Positions 1 to 12,729 of a stretch of 64,000 nt of DNA are shown one piece after another (within the stretch, counting starts at the first letter, position 1; each line of letters opens with the position of its first letter). The stretch is from Jackrogersella multiformis. Lineage: Eukaryota > Ascomycota > Sordariomycetes > Xylariales > Hypoxylaceae. The stretch spans positions 1,798,001 to 1,862,000 of the forward strand of contig CADCXD010000001.1 in the NCBI GenBank assembly GCA_902806575.1, written 5' to 3'. Below the pieces are notes generated by a model that saw only the letters and a program-made list of their open reading frames with translations, did not search any database and was not told where the DNA came from. The position numbers and the translations under genes were made by a program.

Positions 1-1727
1 CGACCAGGCCTGTAGCTCCTCCACCCGTCAGATGGTAGCAGCTACGGCAAGGTGTTAGACCAACTACCTACTGGATGCCGTGAATACATGGAGCCTCCAC
101 GGGATACTACACACCCAGGCTCCAGATGAGCTCTTTCAATGTCCACAGGACAGAAGGTTAGGACCCAAGAGGGCGGGGGCGCGAAAGGGGAAGCACAAGG
201 CATCTGGGGATGCGAGGCTGCCGCAGGATCCAACATCGCGTCAGCAAGAATGGGTTAGGTTAGACGTGGCCGATTTTCTCACCACAACCCACATAGCTGC
301 GATGCTGCCGTGGGGGGTACGTACGATGGCTGTTGGAACATGGATTGGTATTTCCCACGTGCGAGAAGGGAAAATAATATCCGAAGAAACCTACCTCATC
401 TCACATATACATGCTTATATCTTGTATCATATAGCTAACAAGTATTAAGAGGAACAATAAACGAGTGACTCATAATGTGATAGATGTCCTTTCGTCAAAG
501 AATACATACCTTTAATAGGTTTTTGTTCCTATGAGTGTAAGCAAGGCATGTTTCAGCTGAGACATGCCTGTACTTAGCATGGATGGAACTTAGATATGTT
601 CTTATATCGATGTCGATATTTCTACGTCAATGTCCCGAGGCAGCCTGTCGAGCATTGTAAGTGTAGGTAGTGGATGACAATAATAGAAAGACTTAGACTA
701 GTAGATCCACAACAAGAGCAAGGGTTAGGGCGATCGGGTTCGTGTTGTCCGCTTCGGAGAATAACTATCTATCCTCTGCTCCTCTTTTCCCAAACGAGAT
801 GTCGATTGGGACCGACTAACACTAAGGGCCTCTCAGATGGGACTATGATGTACAGGTCCTCAACAAACAGCAGGACATACACTACTGTATGTACGTGGCT
901 GATCTTTAAGGCACCGTATGTGTACCCATGCATATAACTCCGGGATGGCACAGCCGAACGCATATCACACATACCTACCTACATTCAAGAGTCGAGATAT
1001 TCAGACTACCTACACTTTAGACAAACGCGCGGCGCACAGGGCACGTCCGGCCGCTTCCTTATGATGGAATTAAGGATACCGGCATGGGGGCATTTCAGAG
1101 AGGCAAAGCAGCTAGGCTACTGCGGCCCTTGTCACATTTTCCCTCGCCTTTCCGGATGCGTGACAACGGCGCACTGCCACCGTTCCCTCGGGACCCGTCT
1201 CGCCAAGTGGCATTTCTGCCTCGCGGTGTCTGTCCGAGACCAGCAGACCGAGTGAGAGACGGGGGCTTGTTTGTTTTCCTATGGTACCCCTTTGGTCATA
1301 TGCGCGGAGAGAAGAAAATAAAAGGTACGGTGCTCGATCCCTCCGTGACCAAGAGACGGAACGAGCATAGGGATGGCAATGTGCCGCCTCGCATTGTGAT
1401 TCTAGGACTTGGCAGAACAAGAAGACCCCAAATCTACCCGCTGCTTCGGCTGGTATGACAATGACCATCTACACTATCCCTACGGTAGTTGTCTTCGCCT
1501 GGCCTTCCGTTTGCAAGATATACAGCTCCTCTCCGGTGGTGGCCACCTCGGTGGCGGCCGTCCGCTGCTTCGCGGCAGGTAACAACAAGTAACCACCATG
1601 ACTATTCGCCATGCCGTCACGAGTTCATATCCGAAACGTAGCAACCCGTAAAAGATCGATCAAAAAAAGATCTACCCACCTTCCTAGGCCTCCTTCCGTC
1701 ATTAGTGGGAATCAAATCCCCGCGAAA

Positions 1728-1766
1728 GGGGGAGAGGGGGGAAGAGGGGGAAGAGGGGCCGAGGGG
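1728..1766 (+). repeat. G-run tract, potential G-quadruplex
   Basis: Five runs of four to six G (at 1728-1732, 1736-1741, 1746-1750, 1755-1758 and 1763-1766) are separated by three to five bases. This meets the usual pattern for intramolecular G-quadruplex folding on the plus strand. It lies in non-coding DNA; function is unknown. Confidence 0.6.
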
Positions 1767-2767
1767 TGAAGATCTGGGGTGGACGGGACAAAATAGCACA
1801 TCTACTAGCATTTGGTTTCGACGTACGAAGGGTAGGTAGTAGAGAGAGGTAGGTAGCGTTTGATGGGATATGTACTAGTGTATAGGTATGTAATATGGGT
1901 AGGAGTGAGTAGTATGTAAGTAGTGTAGTATGTAGTATGTAGTAGGAAGAAAGAAAGAAGAAAAAGGCACCTGGCAATTTAACGAAAAAAGGTCGCGGGC
2001 GCTTAAACTGTCCCCTCGTCGGCCAATAGCGACCCGCGACTAGAGTTCGAACCGCTGCATGACACACCCCGTCCCCCTTAACTGCGAAGGTAAGCTTGAG
2101 CCAATGGGCTTTCGAGCTCGGCTCATAGCCAGCGCTTAGGAAGATTGCGCACTTGCACCTTGCACTTGCACTTCTGAACTTTTCCTCCTTGTCTATCTAG
2201 GATCCCCTAATGCGAAGAAGGGCTAGCGCCGAATTCTCCCCTCATACCCCTGTCGACGAGCCCCGCCATGCAAGTCCCAGGATGTCGGGACGCACGAACC
2301 TAGCCAATCATCGACAGAGCTCTCATAGCCATTGCAGTCGGGCGTCGCGAGTATCGAGGTACCTATTACTACATAGAGGTATAGTCTTAACCTACCTAAG
2401 CTATGGAAAAGTTTCTACACACCTATAACAGAGAGCCTGACCTACCTACGCTTCGATGCCGCGGAAATTTCATAAAGCTTCAAATAAAAAGTGATGGTGA
2501 TTAAGACGTGAGATATGGGACATATACTGTAGTACGTAACTTATAATGATACGTGATAACTAAGTAGGAATTAAAAGTAAAGGGGTACGATACCGAAGTG
2601 CAAAGATAGGTGGTGATACCTATATAAGTAGTAGTAGCAGTATAAGGACTCTCCCGCTCACATCACTACTACATCGTGACAGCACAATACATACATACGT
2701 AACGACCAATGAAGGCGTGGACGATCTTGATCAGGGGTCCTCACAATCTTGGTTACTAGGTACTTAC

Positions 2768-2799
2768 TTACCTACCTACCTACCTACCTACTACCTACC
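2768..2799. repeat. TACC tetranucleotide repeat
   Basis: Uninterrupted and then slightly imperfect copies of the unit TACC. The same unit flanks the ACCTAGGT motif elsewhere in the window, so this is probably an expanded version of that family of intergenic sequence. Confidence 0.8.
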
Positions 2800-3369
2800 G
2801 CGGGCAGTTCGCGTGGTAACAAAAATAAAAAATCCGTGTGAGAGGGCGGAGGCCCGCGGGCGAAGGAGGCCACCAACGACGGCCGCACTCTTGACCGAAA
2901 TTTCGCCCAATCCAAGCCAGAAAGTCGTCAACGCTTACGAGCCCAACCTCCCGGCCGCATTCGAGGTCGCCTTAGCGGAAAACATTCAACGTCCGTTCCC
3001 GCCTGCGACTCAAGACAAATAGATAAGTAAATAAATAAACAGTCTCAGAAGAGGGTCCAAAGATCACGTTTGGGGTCCACCTATAGACATATTTCCCTCG
3101 TCAAGCACACATTATTCAGACACTAAGCTCTGGTAAGCTAAGGGGGTTAGGTATAATAATGGATGCCATGTATTGTGAAGGTTGGCTACACAAATTTTGA
3201 CACCGTGCTATCCCGTACTGTCTATCCTATAGCAGCCCAACACTGCTTGCTCTCTCTCTCACCTCACACCCTCGCTAGTCCCCTTTTCAAAGGGGCACAC
3301 ACACCCCCACCCACCCGAGCAAGTCGAGAAAAAATGAAAACACCAAAAATGAAAAACAAAAATGAATAA

Positions 3370-3582
3370 TCCATGATTTCCCTGGTATCGCTTTGCAAAC
3401 CTCGGGTTCCCAGGATTGCTGATGCCCGCCAGCAAACGCCAATAAACTCCATCGTAGTTTCTTAACAGAAATCCGCCCAAATCCCGTCCCTCTTTGTAAT
3501 GCCAGGTACGCCATGGATCTAGATCGTAAGAAGCCATAAAATCATTTCCATCGCTTTTCCAAGGGTCTTCATGGTGATTCAT
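3370..3582 (-). other. possible small ORF or gene fragment
   Basis: An ATG at 3582 opens a frame whose first about 70 residues look protein-like, with many Trp, Asp, Gly and Arg (for example DPWRTWHYKEG and NPGNPRFAKRYQGNHG). It then runs into a Phe-rich, clearly non-coding-looking tail. No family is recognised. It may be a remnant of a decayed gene or a chance frame. Confidence 0.2.
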
Positions 3583-3822
3583 AACCCGTCGATTCTAGCG
3601 GTGGCTTTGTTACGGAGATTTGATGTTGGTAAATATTTCGGAGGAGACAGGTAGAGAATGTGAGTAAATGATCGAGTGAGATAAAAGTAATAGATATGGA
3701 CAAATGGAAGGTAGATGGAAATCGTTGGCGTAGAAGCCGATGTAGAATTAAGGGGAAGGTGTCAAGACTTTAGTTCGTTCGGATTTGAGTAGCATGTTAG
3801 GTAAAGGGGGTTAATCGAGGGC

Positions 3823-4557
3823 CTAAACCGTGTTGGTTCGGGCTGCCGCTGCTGTTGCTGCTGCTGCTTGGGCTTTAGTGCAGTCTATATGCGTCGTCTT
3901 CCTTCTCTTGCCTTTCGGCGCCGGTTCCATTCTCGGCGTGTAAGTAACCGTCCTTGTGACAACCTCCCGAATATGCCGCACACTCTTCCCCGATGACTTC
4001 TGCGCTCTGCATTCCTGCGCGTACCTAGACTTCAATGCCGCTTCCCAGTCAAATGGTGACCGTACTGATCTCGCGCTAAACGGAGACCGTGCCGTCGCGC
4101 TCAGAGGTGAATCTAACGTCGACACGGCAGGTGATGGCGGCATGTGGAGGCTGGGGAACGATGTCACTCCTGCTGGTGGCGCGGACATCGGTTGGTTTGA
4201 AAAGGGGCTCGGCGGGATGCCGGCTGGTGACTTATGATTGCCGCATTTGCAGGAACAGTCTGTCTGCTCGCTGCTCGCTGTCGATGGCACTGATTCCTGC
4301 GCCGAGTCATCTTCCGGCGTGGTAGTTCCTGATCTCTTCTCCGGCACCACTGGCGAGGAAACCGACATGGCCTTGAGGAAATCCATATAGGCCGTGGGTG
4401 GGCTGATAGGGGTCCTGGCGCTGTTAGGGAATTCCTCCTTGATAAAATCCGGAACTGCAGAGAGAGGTGTCTTGGCTGATAGAGCAGAGAGTTCTGAAGG
4501 GAAGGACGCCGTGACTGGAGTAGTCAACTGCGCGAGCTTTGGCTTGCTTGTAGGCAT
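3823..4557 (-). CDS. conserved Ser/Pro-rich fungal protein of unknown function
   Basis: Single-exon gene of 244 residues, starting at the ATG at 4557; a longer open frame upstream has only a TTG start. No enzymatic domain is visible. The protein is rich in Ser, Pro and Thr with many SP and TP dipeptides (for example KTPLSAVPDF and RTPISPPTAYMDFLKAM), which suggests proline-directed phosphorylation. A small cysteine cluster (CSCKCGNH) sits near residue 101. The C-terminal part has a conserved-looking segment with DWEAALKSRY, then HIREVVTRTVTYTPRM, then a basic stretch PAPKGKRRK that could be a nuclear localisation signal. It ends in a poly-Ala run. I recognise the general architecture as a widespread ascomycete hypothetical family, from memory only. 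No molecular role can be assigned. The long gene-poor block lies upstream. Confidence 0.7.
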   Translation of the reverse strand: MPTSKPKLAQLTTPVTASFPSELSALSAKTPLSAVPDFIKEEFPNSARTPISPPTAYMDFLKAMSVSSPVVPEKRSGTTTPEDDSAQESVPSTASSEQTDCSCKCGNHKSPAGIPPSPFSNQPMSAPPAGVTSFPSLHMPPSPAVSTLDSPLSATARSPFSARSVRSPFDWEAALKSRYAQECRAQKSSGKSVRHIREVVTRTVTYTPRMEPAPKGKRRKTTHIDCTKAQAAAATAAAARTNTV

Positions 4558-7500
4558 GGTGACGAGTCTTGAGGGCAAGTTGAGTATAGGTCGGTTGGTT
4601 GGTTGTCAAGAGGGACCTCAAGTCAAGCGAATGACTCAGAAGGATAGGAAGACGGGATGCCTACAAGCTGCACAGGAAAGTCGCCGTGGTGGAGAGGAAG
4701 TCGGGACTAGGTAGGTGGTGAATGAGGGGGAGAGGTCCACGGGTGTTTATACCTAGTTATAATAGGTATACCTAAGGTACCTAGGTATGTAACTTCCTGG
4801 CAGGTCTCTGGCAGGTCAAGGATAAGGTTGCTGCGTGGAGGACAAGGATCCGAGAAAAGCAACCTAGTACCTAAGTAGCAGCCTAGGCAGTAACAACCTT
4901 GGAACCTTGGAACCTTAGAACCTAGTCGATGCTGAGACGAAGGCGCCAACGGGAAGCTAGGTATGCTATCACCCCGGTTAGAAACACCAGAAACACTAGG
5001 ATCGATAGACGTGACAGATCCCAATGGTAGGGGTGTGGTTCCAGAAGGATGTGCCGGGTTCTGCGTTTGCGTTTACGTTTGTATCCGCGTTTGAGTCCTT
5101 TGGAAGTTCTTATTATATCAAGATTCCCGAGGTAACTTATACCGAGCAAGGCGCTACGGCTAATATGTTTTTTTTGTTTTATCTATTATCGGTACGCGCT
5201 GTTGTAGGCTGAGGAGGGTCAAGAGAATAGACACGAGTTAGACACGAATTAGACACGAGTATTAAAACAAGGAAGGTCGAAGACTCGTGGCCCGGCTGGT
5301 TGGAGAGGGAACGTGAGAGAGAAATAGAGCGTTGGCGCGAAGAGAGAAGGGTTAGGGTCCGGTCTCGAGGAGGGCGGCGGCAGTGGTGGGCCAGTAGCGG
5401 GTGTGTAAAGTGAAGGTGTCTTGGGATTGGTCGCTAATAGGCGGCAGGGATATCAGGTGCTCTTTGAACCAAACCCTTTACAACTTTTAATTGTATTTAG
5501 GTATAGGTATGTACTTATGTATGCACGTAGCAGCGTACCTAGGTAGCTAGGTAGGCGAAGGAGGAATGGAGGTAAGAGTAGGTATTGCTGAGCTGCTGAC
5601 TGTAGATTGGTCTGATTAGTCTGGTAATATCTGGTACCTCTCTATGGATGTAGGTAGTGCAGGTACCTAGGTAGGTAGGTAGTGTTGAGCTGGGTAAAAG
5701 GATGTAGTACAGGTCTATCTATGCAAGGTATAGGTATACCTAGATGTTTACACCTAGAAGTATACAGGTACATAGGTAGGTGAAGATTGAATAATCAATC
5801 AATCAATGAAGAAAGAAAGAGCACTTGACTTACATCCTTGATTAACTCGATTAAAATACCCAGGTATGATTCACCCCTCCAAAAGAAAATAGACTTCCAA
5901 GGTTCCAAAGAGGTATAAGTTATGTACCTAGGTACCTAGGAGGTAGGTCAAGTTCAAGGGCCTATCCGAGCGAACTCGAATCTGATTGGTTCAACAGCCT
6001 TCGTTGGTGTGGTTTGCCAGGCGCAATATACCGCGATTCGTGCTGGTAGTTTTGAATGGATCGGAGGTATTCGGTACTTGCGTTTAAGCGCTGCCGCTAC
6101 TGGTAACTGGGGCTGCTACTACACTAGTAGTACCTAGGTAGGTATATTATGCTATATTTGGGTCACGATTAGCGCCGTTCCGTTGCCCACTCGAGCCCAC
6201 ACTCCTGATTTGACCTTCCCCTTGTCTTCCCTGTCCGCCATCTCCTTCTTTATTACCTCCCGTCACTAGGCACAACCACGACTGCCACCATTCACAGCTC
6301 ACCTTGACTCAATCCAAAGCGGCAAAAAAAATAAGATCGTATAGGATTTATTTTTTGTGGCCTTCGGATCTTTACCGGTTTGTCAGACGTTGAGCTGAAC
6401 GAGCTGAAGAGTGGGTTCGCGGGATTCCCGTCGATGTGGCGTGCTGATGATGGGGGATGTCTAAATCGATACTATAGATCGATGCTAGGTATGTATATGT
6501 TGTACGTCGAAGAAAGACAAGAAATGCGATATTTTCAGTAATTGATGTTTCAGCTGTTGTCGAGATGATCAAGCAAGCAAGGTCTGTTCCGTAGTGTCTT
6601 ACTCTCACGGAGGATTACACAAAGACTGATGATCGTGAAGGCCGGAAATTGATAACATTTATGTTCAATTGTAGTCGTCTCTTGTCTCTCTCTTTAGCCT
6701 CTATACTTTATTCTATATCATGGTGCCGCTTCACTCAGCGCGCGGTTCGCGAAGGCTGCTTCGTTTCTCTTCAGAGTTGTACAACTAGAGGCTCTCTATG
6801 TCCCATGAATAGAATCTTCATGTCTCGTTTTGCGGCTTGCGGTCTTAGCTGGGCTTAATCCGGAGCGCGCGCCACATGACGCACGACATTCGGCCGAGGG
6901 CATCCCGGAGATGCTGTTGGTCAGGAGGATCTCGAGTGAATCTGCCTTGGTGGTTAGAATTTACAATCTACCACAGAGCTCTTCCTAAGTCCCATATTCG
7001 ACACTCCAGCGCGCGCTTCCTCGAGGCCGGATCTCGAGGCCACGGAGACAGACATACAATAAACTCTCCATCCTAACTCAAAGCGAAAATCGTCTAGAAT
7101 AGTTCTATGCCAGTCAGCTTCACTAAATAACCCGGCGTTGTGGAGCCGCCGTGCTTCGTTTAAGCGCCACTCAACCCTGCCAATTTCTACGCCGATTGCT
7201 CCTCTAACTATTCTCGTTAGTCGTCTTTGCGCGCTTAGGATATATCTTCTTCAGCATAGTTACTTAGGATTCTGCCTCTGTTGCCATCCTGCAGGAAGTG
7301 ACTGCGCCTAACTCGTACATCGATACAAGAGATGCTAGGCCTCGGCGCGCAGATACTAAGGCATGTTGGAGATAGCTCGATCTCAGCGTCTATCATTGGC
7401 CTCCACGTGTAAAGGGATGCGGCCAGGGTCATTAGTAAAAAGTACTATATCCTATGTTAAGTACGGCATGAGACCTTAGTTGGTCGTTAACCGACGCTGG

Positions 7501-8739
7501 GCTAACATAGACTAGTACGGGTTAATCATCCTCGGCCGATTCTATGGACTTGGTGTCGACATTTCCATTAAAGCCCTGTGGACCTCCGTGGTCGACGCTC
7601 GTAATCGAGACGTTTTTATCTTCAAGTAGTAGATGAAACCGCTATAGTATTTGATACTAGACTCTGGCTGATATCAACATCAAATAATGGACTGCTGTTT
7701 CCTATGCTCAAGTGGTATCAACTGGACCTTACTCAACGACTTCACATCTTTGCTATAGTTTACAACTATCAATGAATAAGCCAACGTGGGCTGGGGAGGT
7801 GGCGTACTTCCCGACCAGCAGCTTGATATCCGTACCATACTACCTGAGACCATGTCTCGCTCTGTAGCTACTGTATAACATGCCTGTTTAAGCGCGCGGG
7901 GATGCAAGTGAATATGGATGCGTAGCAACCAACATGAGCTACCGCGGCAGATATTCTCACATTATACGCTTGCTTTTCACATACTTAGCTGAGGTAGTGG
8001 TGTGTACACGTACGTAAAGCGTCACAACGTCGCCATCTGTATGGTGGATGTTGCTGGCTGAACGTAGTGTATGTTTACTATGTGCAGAGAAAGTGCACTT
8101 TCTTTCCTCGCCTTCGAAAAGTCATATTCTAAGCCAGTACCAATCGCCGTCCTGTTGGCACCACCCCGCAGGAACGAAACATGTCACGATACGCCTCCAT
8201 AAAACGAAGTGCTGCTCTAGCTTCGAGGAACGTGAAGGATTATCACGACGCATCACGCTTCTTTTGGCCATTCCTAACATCAAGTCTCCACATTGGCATT
8301 GGATATATGCATTCAACTGGAAGGGCTCCGCTTCGTGAGCTACTGACCGCCATTTGTGAAGGCTGTTCTAGAGTGGTAGAGGCGAGATCTAGGAGAGGCT
8401 GGCTTCCTTCTGATGGGGTAGATGGAACCAGCTAACCAGGATGTCTCGTGGATGGGACGAGTTAATAGAAGTACAGGTTATGTCGTGTCGAGTAGCCACC
8501 GATGACCGCTCTTGAATTATATGTATGTTGCAATAACATAGTGTTGTAATAACATAGGCAGGTATGTATAGGGTACTCGGAGCGGGATCCTGTAGCCGCT
8601 GTTATGCGTACTCATAACCCCCACGCGTGAACGCCACCGAGGTACCACTGAAGAAGCTATGACGGGAGAGTAGGTTCTAGACAGTAACTCCTTGGCTTGG
8701 TATACGCGTCCATTTTGGAGGCTTTTGCTATATTCATCA
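4558..8739. other. gene-poor block with dense ACCTAGGT/TACC motifs
   Basis: About 4.2 kb without a convincing gene. The part at 4.7-6.2 kb is dense in ACCTAGGT and GGTA repeats (for example 5537-5544, 5665-5672 and 5926-5933) and includes (AATC)n near 5.79 kb. The part at 6.6-8.4 kb has a more mixed composition with only short frames. Near 8521-8560 a 16-bp unit around aataacatag is duplicated. The right end is presumably the 3' flank of the FAN1-type gene. Confidence 0.5.
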
Positions 8740-11387
8740 TCATATTTCCCGGACTTCTTTCGCTACTGCATTGCACAGTGCAACTTTCACGCCGGCTCCA
8801 CTGAGGACGTGAATCCAGAGTCTCTGCGTATCGCTGAGGCGATCATTGGCGCTCTTGACCTCGGCAAACATCACTTCCCGGCTCGGCTCGGTTCTCCAAA
8901 GTATCAAGTCTGGTATACCGCCACCTCTCTGGCCATATTCTTGCGCCATGACCTTACATACAGCAGCTAGTGCTGCACCGTCGAAACAGCTGGTTAGTTC
9001 CAGAAGATCGTCTAATTCGTAGTCCCAGTTGAGGCCGACAACACAAGTGCGGCTCTCACGCTCTCGCCGGTCGACCTCCTCGATGAACCTCGCCGCCTTG
9101 CCGTTTGCGATCTCGACGAGACGATGGTTGATCTCGGACGCTCTAGTTGGATAGAAAGCATCTGTGTGCAAGTCTAGCGGACATGTCTGATATGCGGTTT
9201 GGAAAACGTTTGGTATGTAGAGGAAGAGTATGTCGAAGAATAGGTAGGCGAAGAGAGTCCTAATTATGCCTCCTTCCGCATGATAGCCTTTCCAATCTTG
9301 GCCTCTATACCAGCTTAGACACATGGCTTCCACGCTACACTCCCCCTCGCCCTCGCCATCGCCCTCGTCTACCCATATAGTTTTGGTACTCGCTTCTCGT
9401 CCTTTCTTGCCAACAACATCATCCTTCTTCAGCTGGATGCCCTCAACAAAATGTTCCTCAGGCTTTTGTAGCCGGACGTGAGCGAAGTCGTGTTGCAAGC
9501 GCCTCGGAATCTTGAGCTGTTTCTCAAGTTTGACTAATCGTTTCTGTATATCATAGTGGCAAATTAGATGACAATCCCGATCCTCTAGAGCAGTCTCGCA
9601 AGTTGTCACCGCGATCCGTTTCCAATGCTTCTTTTGCAATTCTGGGTCCTTGTACGAGGGGTCAGATTCCAAAGAATACATGTATCGCTCCTCCAGAAGA
9701 GCCTTCCGTTGGTACCACGAACCCCGACGAGCTAAATGAAAGAGATGCTGATCGAGTAACTCGGACAGCAATGTGTGCTCTCGCTTGTGCTCCTTCAACC
9801 GACCAAAAACGTGAGCGGCTTTGTGAACGATTCGAGTGTACGGGTGGGCAGGATTGAGCCGCCTCAAATAAGCCCCTTCTCCAGATTCATAAACCCTGTT
9901 CTCTTTCTCTTGCTCCTCCTGCAACAAAGCTTTCCACCTGGGGTATACCTCCTCGAAGGTCTCAATGACCTTTCGAAAGTCTGCTTCTGTGACGGGTCCA
10001 TTGAATTCTAGAATGTTATCGACGGCATATTCGGTCCTCATTGCCGTCTCGAACTCTAATAACTGAGCCCTCGAGGCGAAGATATTGGCTGATCTGCTAA
10101 CAATATACTTTGGGAAATTGCGCTTTGATATCTTGGCGAGAATTATCGTAGTGAGAGACTTCTCTGTCCACTCGGTAGACCGATAAAAGACTAAGTGAAC
10201 CCTCTCGAAAAGTCTGAAAACGGGCAGTGAAAGTCTTACACAAGGCCCGGTTATAGCTAATATCTTCTCGAGGAAATGCTTTCTCCTATTAGAATCTTCG
10301 CTAAGACTTGGACCAGGGGAATCCGCCTTAGGGGTGTCTCGGTCTGGTGACTCGACAGAAGTCACAGTGCTAGAACGCCGGAGACCCAACGAGAAGAGAC
10401 TAGCTTGTTGACTGCTCATTCTGCAGATGGATTTTGCAAGCTCCGACTTATTCTTGCCTTGGACCTTTGCTTCTTTAGCCAAGGTTTTGACTTCGTCTAA
10501 ACTTAGGAGTGTTACAGCCTCTTCCACATCGGTAATATAATCTTGTGACATATCCGCAAAAGTAAATTTATCATCAAATACACACTGATCTCGATCCAGA
10601 GAACGATGATTGGGTTCCGTGGATTTTGAGACGGGCAGAGGACTAGCGATATCTGCTGGTAGGTCTCTACTTTTCTGTAGCCCAGTGACGGCTGCCTCGG
10701 TATCTTGAATGTCATCATGGTAGCGCAGACGGGCTATACGATGCCACGAGGCCGTTTTCCTAAGGAAAAGTCGTACATACCTACAACGGTAAATGAGAAC
10801 TTGGTTTTGGAAATAGAAAACGCTCGGTGTTCAATTACGTACAAGAATTGAGCCTCGTAGGTTAATTCGTTCCATTGATCGAAGATGTGCATTTCTTTCT
10901 CGTCAAAAAGGTGAGACTCCTCGTCGAGCACCGTACTGAGAGCGAGGTTAAATGCATCGACGTAGATAGATGTTTTGCCTCTCACCCATTTCCGCGAACT
11001 AAGCCTCGAGGCAGCACTATCATCATCTCCTTGTGATGATTTGAAATTCTCATACTCTTCCAGAGCTTCTCTTGCAGACTTGACCACGGGGAGGGATATC
11101 TCAATGGCGGTCTTTCGGGGTGAATCTTCCTCCACCTCTGACTGCTCTGGCGTGTCATCGTTGAGACTGTACCCCGTAGCATCTGATCTTCGTGCACTTG
11201 GTAATGGTTTCAACGATGGGCTTCCAGACCTAAAACTATGGTCTGAATCCTCATCGCTCTCGTAAACTTCCTCTTTCTTGGCTCTCTTAGTGGGAGGTTC
11301 ATTTGATACCTGGTCATGTTTGCTATTAGGACGAGGTGATCTCCGAACACCAGCTGGATTTAATCTTTTGACAAAAGCATCCATCAT
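8740..11387 (-). CDS. FAN1: Fanconi-associated nuclease 1 homologue (VRR-NUC DNA repair nuclease)
   Basis: Structure-specific 5' flap endo/exonuclease family acting in interstrand crosslink repair in the nucleus. Two exons: 11387-10843 and 10780-8740, with a 62-nt intron (donor GTACGT, acceptor TTGTAG). The splice restores the family core YVRLFLRKTASWHRI. The product is 861 residues. Conserved FAN1 text includes SIYVDAFNLALSTVLDEESHLFDEKE, split across about residues 150-175, then a region with SLDEVKTLAKEAKVQGKNKSEL resembling the SAP-like DNA-binding segment. The C-terminal VRR-NUC domain has a complete PD-(D/E)XK site: GIPDLILWR with Asp806, then FAEVKSANDRLS with Glu822 and Lys824. The N-terminus is acidic and Ser-rich with a KRAKK signal and has no cysteines, so the ubiquitin-binding UBZ finger of animal FAN1 is absent. 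Start: two adjacent ATGs at 11387 and 11384. It is divergent from the sdc1 gene 437 bp away. Confidence 0.92.
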
Positions 11388-11824
11388 TATCGTACATGTA
11401 AATACCAAGGAGTGATCATTGTAGCCAATCTCGCAAAGATTGAGGAAATAAAGAGTTCAAAGAGGTCAAGTTAGGGGAATGACTTCATTCAAATAAACGC
11501 GTGGCAAGACGCGCCCTGATTTTCTATTAATACATAGTACCTGCCCACCTACAAGCGAAACGCGCGGTCACGCGATAGCAGCTTGTACAGTGGAGGTACT
11601 TTCCGCAAATCAATACGAACCCTCGTTGCGGCAGGAACGCCACAGACACGGTATCTAAAACACATCAGTACTTTCCCCGTACTTGACATAACCTAGGTAC
11701 CTACATACCTACCCTTCTTCCCCATATCCAAAATTCCACATCCGAGAAACAAATCCGAACCACTTTCTTCCTTACAACCCACATCTCACTCGCAACCAAT
11801 TCGCAACGCCCAACCCGTGCGATT
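11388..11824. promoter_or_regulatory. shared 5' region between FAN1 and sdc1
   Basis: Divergent 437-bp gap between two ATGs. It contains an ACCTAGGT copy at 11691-11698 followed by TACC words, and CT/CA-rich leader-like sequence just upstream of the sdc1 start. No TATA box is obvious. Promoter function is inferred from position only. Confidence 0.5.
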
Positions 11825-12729
11825 ATGGCAGACGAGGTTCGGCAGACCCCCATCCCCGTTCCACACGTCTACGGACAACCCGCTGGTACCCCAGGCCAAC
11901 AAGCCACCGAGATGTCCAACACCGGAGAAGAAGCCGTCGCGCTCGCCCCTACCGCCGAGCAGGGTCCCAACTTTGCTCTTCAGAGCACCGACGAGGTAGG
12001 TTACGGCTGTATATGCACGTGGTATCGTTTCTCCAAACGCTCCCCTCCGGGCGGTATTCCCTTCGTCACATTTGACCCTACCCTTTCCACCCCGCACGCA
12101 CCTATAGCTATCCACCTACCCACCTGCTTCCCTGGCGATACCCAGAACGCCCCAACACACGCCATCTACTAACAAGACCTCGCACATAGTCCCCCGCGCC
12201 GGCCGCCCCAGCCCCCTCGACATCGATGTCGACGTCCAACGCACCCAGCCCCGCGGGCGGCGCCAGCACTTCAGCAGCAGCAGCAGCAGCCCCGGCGCCA
12301 GCTCGAACCGGCACGCCTCTGCGCACGACCAACGGCGGCGGCCCCGAGGCCACCAACGCCAGCTCCTCGCGCGCCGCCTCGCAGCACCCGGACCCGGGCT
12401 TCACGATGCCGGCCGAGGCGCCCCCCCACGGCGCGCCCACGCGGCAGTACCTCAACGCGAAGGTCACCGGCCCGCTGCTGGCCGGTATGAAGATCCTTGC
12501 CAAGGAGCAGTAAGTTTACCATCTACTCTTGCCCTCTCACTCATTACGCGCTCATTCGCGTACATCTACGCTGGTCTGGTTGCGTTGGTGTTGTTGTTTT
12601 CATGCAAGAGCTACTACGATGATAATTGCTAACATAAATTTTCACAGGCCTAAGGACCCCCTTCGCGTTCTCGGCGAGTACCTGCTCCAGCGCTCCAAGG
12701 AGCTCGAGACGTCTTCATCTTCGGCATGA
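11825..12729 (+). CDS. sdc1: COMPASS subunit Sdc1 / Dpy-30 homologue
   Basis: Small subunit of the Set1/COMPASS histone H3K4 methyltransferase complex in the nucleus; the Dpy-30 motif forms a four-helix dimer that binds the Ash2/Bre2 subunit. Three exons: 11825-11995, 12190-12509 and 12648-12729. Introns are 194 and 138 nt, the second with a GCTAAC branch site and TTCACAG end. The product is 190 residues. The Dpy-30 motif spans about residues 143-184 and includes QYLNAKVTGPLLAGMKILA, then KEQPKDPLRVLGEYLLQRSK across the last junction, which confirms the splice. The first 140 residues are low complexity with Ala, Pro and Thr and a run of eight Ala/Pro in GC-rich exon 2. It is convergent with rps13 and divergent from the nuclease gene. 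Confidence 0.93.

Larger units (their letters stand above)
1..3369. other. intergenic region, no gene recognised
   Basis: No frame here reads as a recognisable protein. The short open frames lack splice partners and low-complexity or domain structure typical of real genes. The stretch holds a G-rich tract near 1.73 kb, TACC repeats near 2.77 kb, and scattered TACCT/AGGTA words. It could be an intergenic or degraded region at the edge of the neighbouring gene cluster. Confidence 0.5.

Noticed and set aside
80..448. 122-codon plus-strand frame at the left edge
   Set aside because: ATG-opened but with no recognisable features and unremarkable composition.
700..740. GGGTTAGGG-like words as telomeric repeats
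   Set aside because: Only isolated short matches, no tandem TTAGGG array; the abundant repeat unit here is TACC/GGTA, not telomeric.
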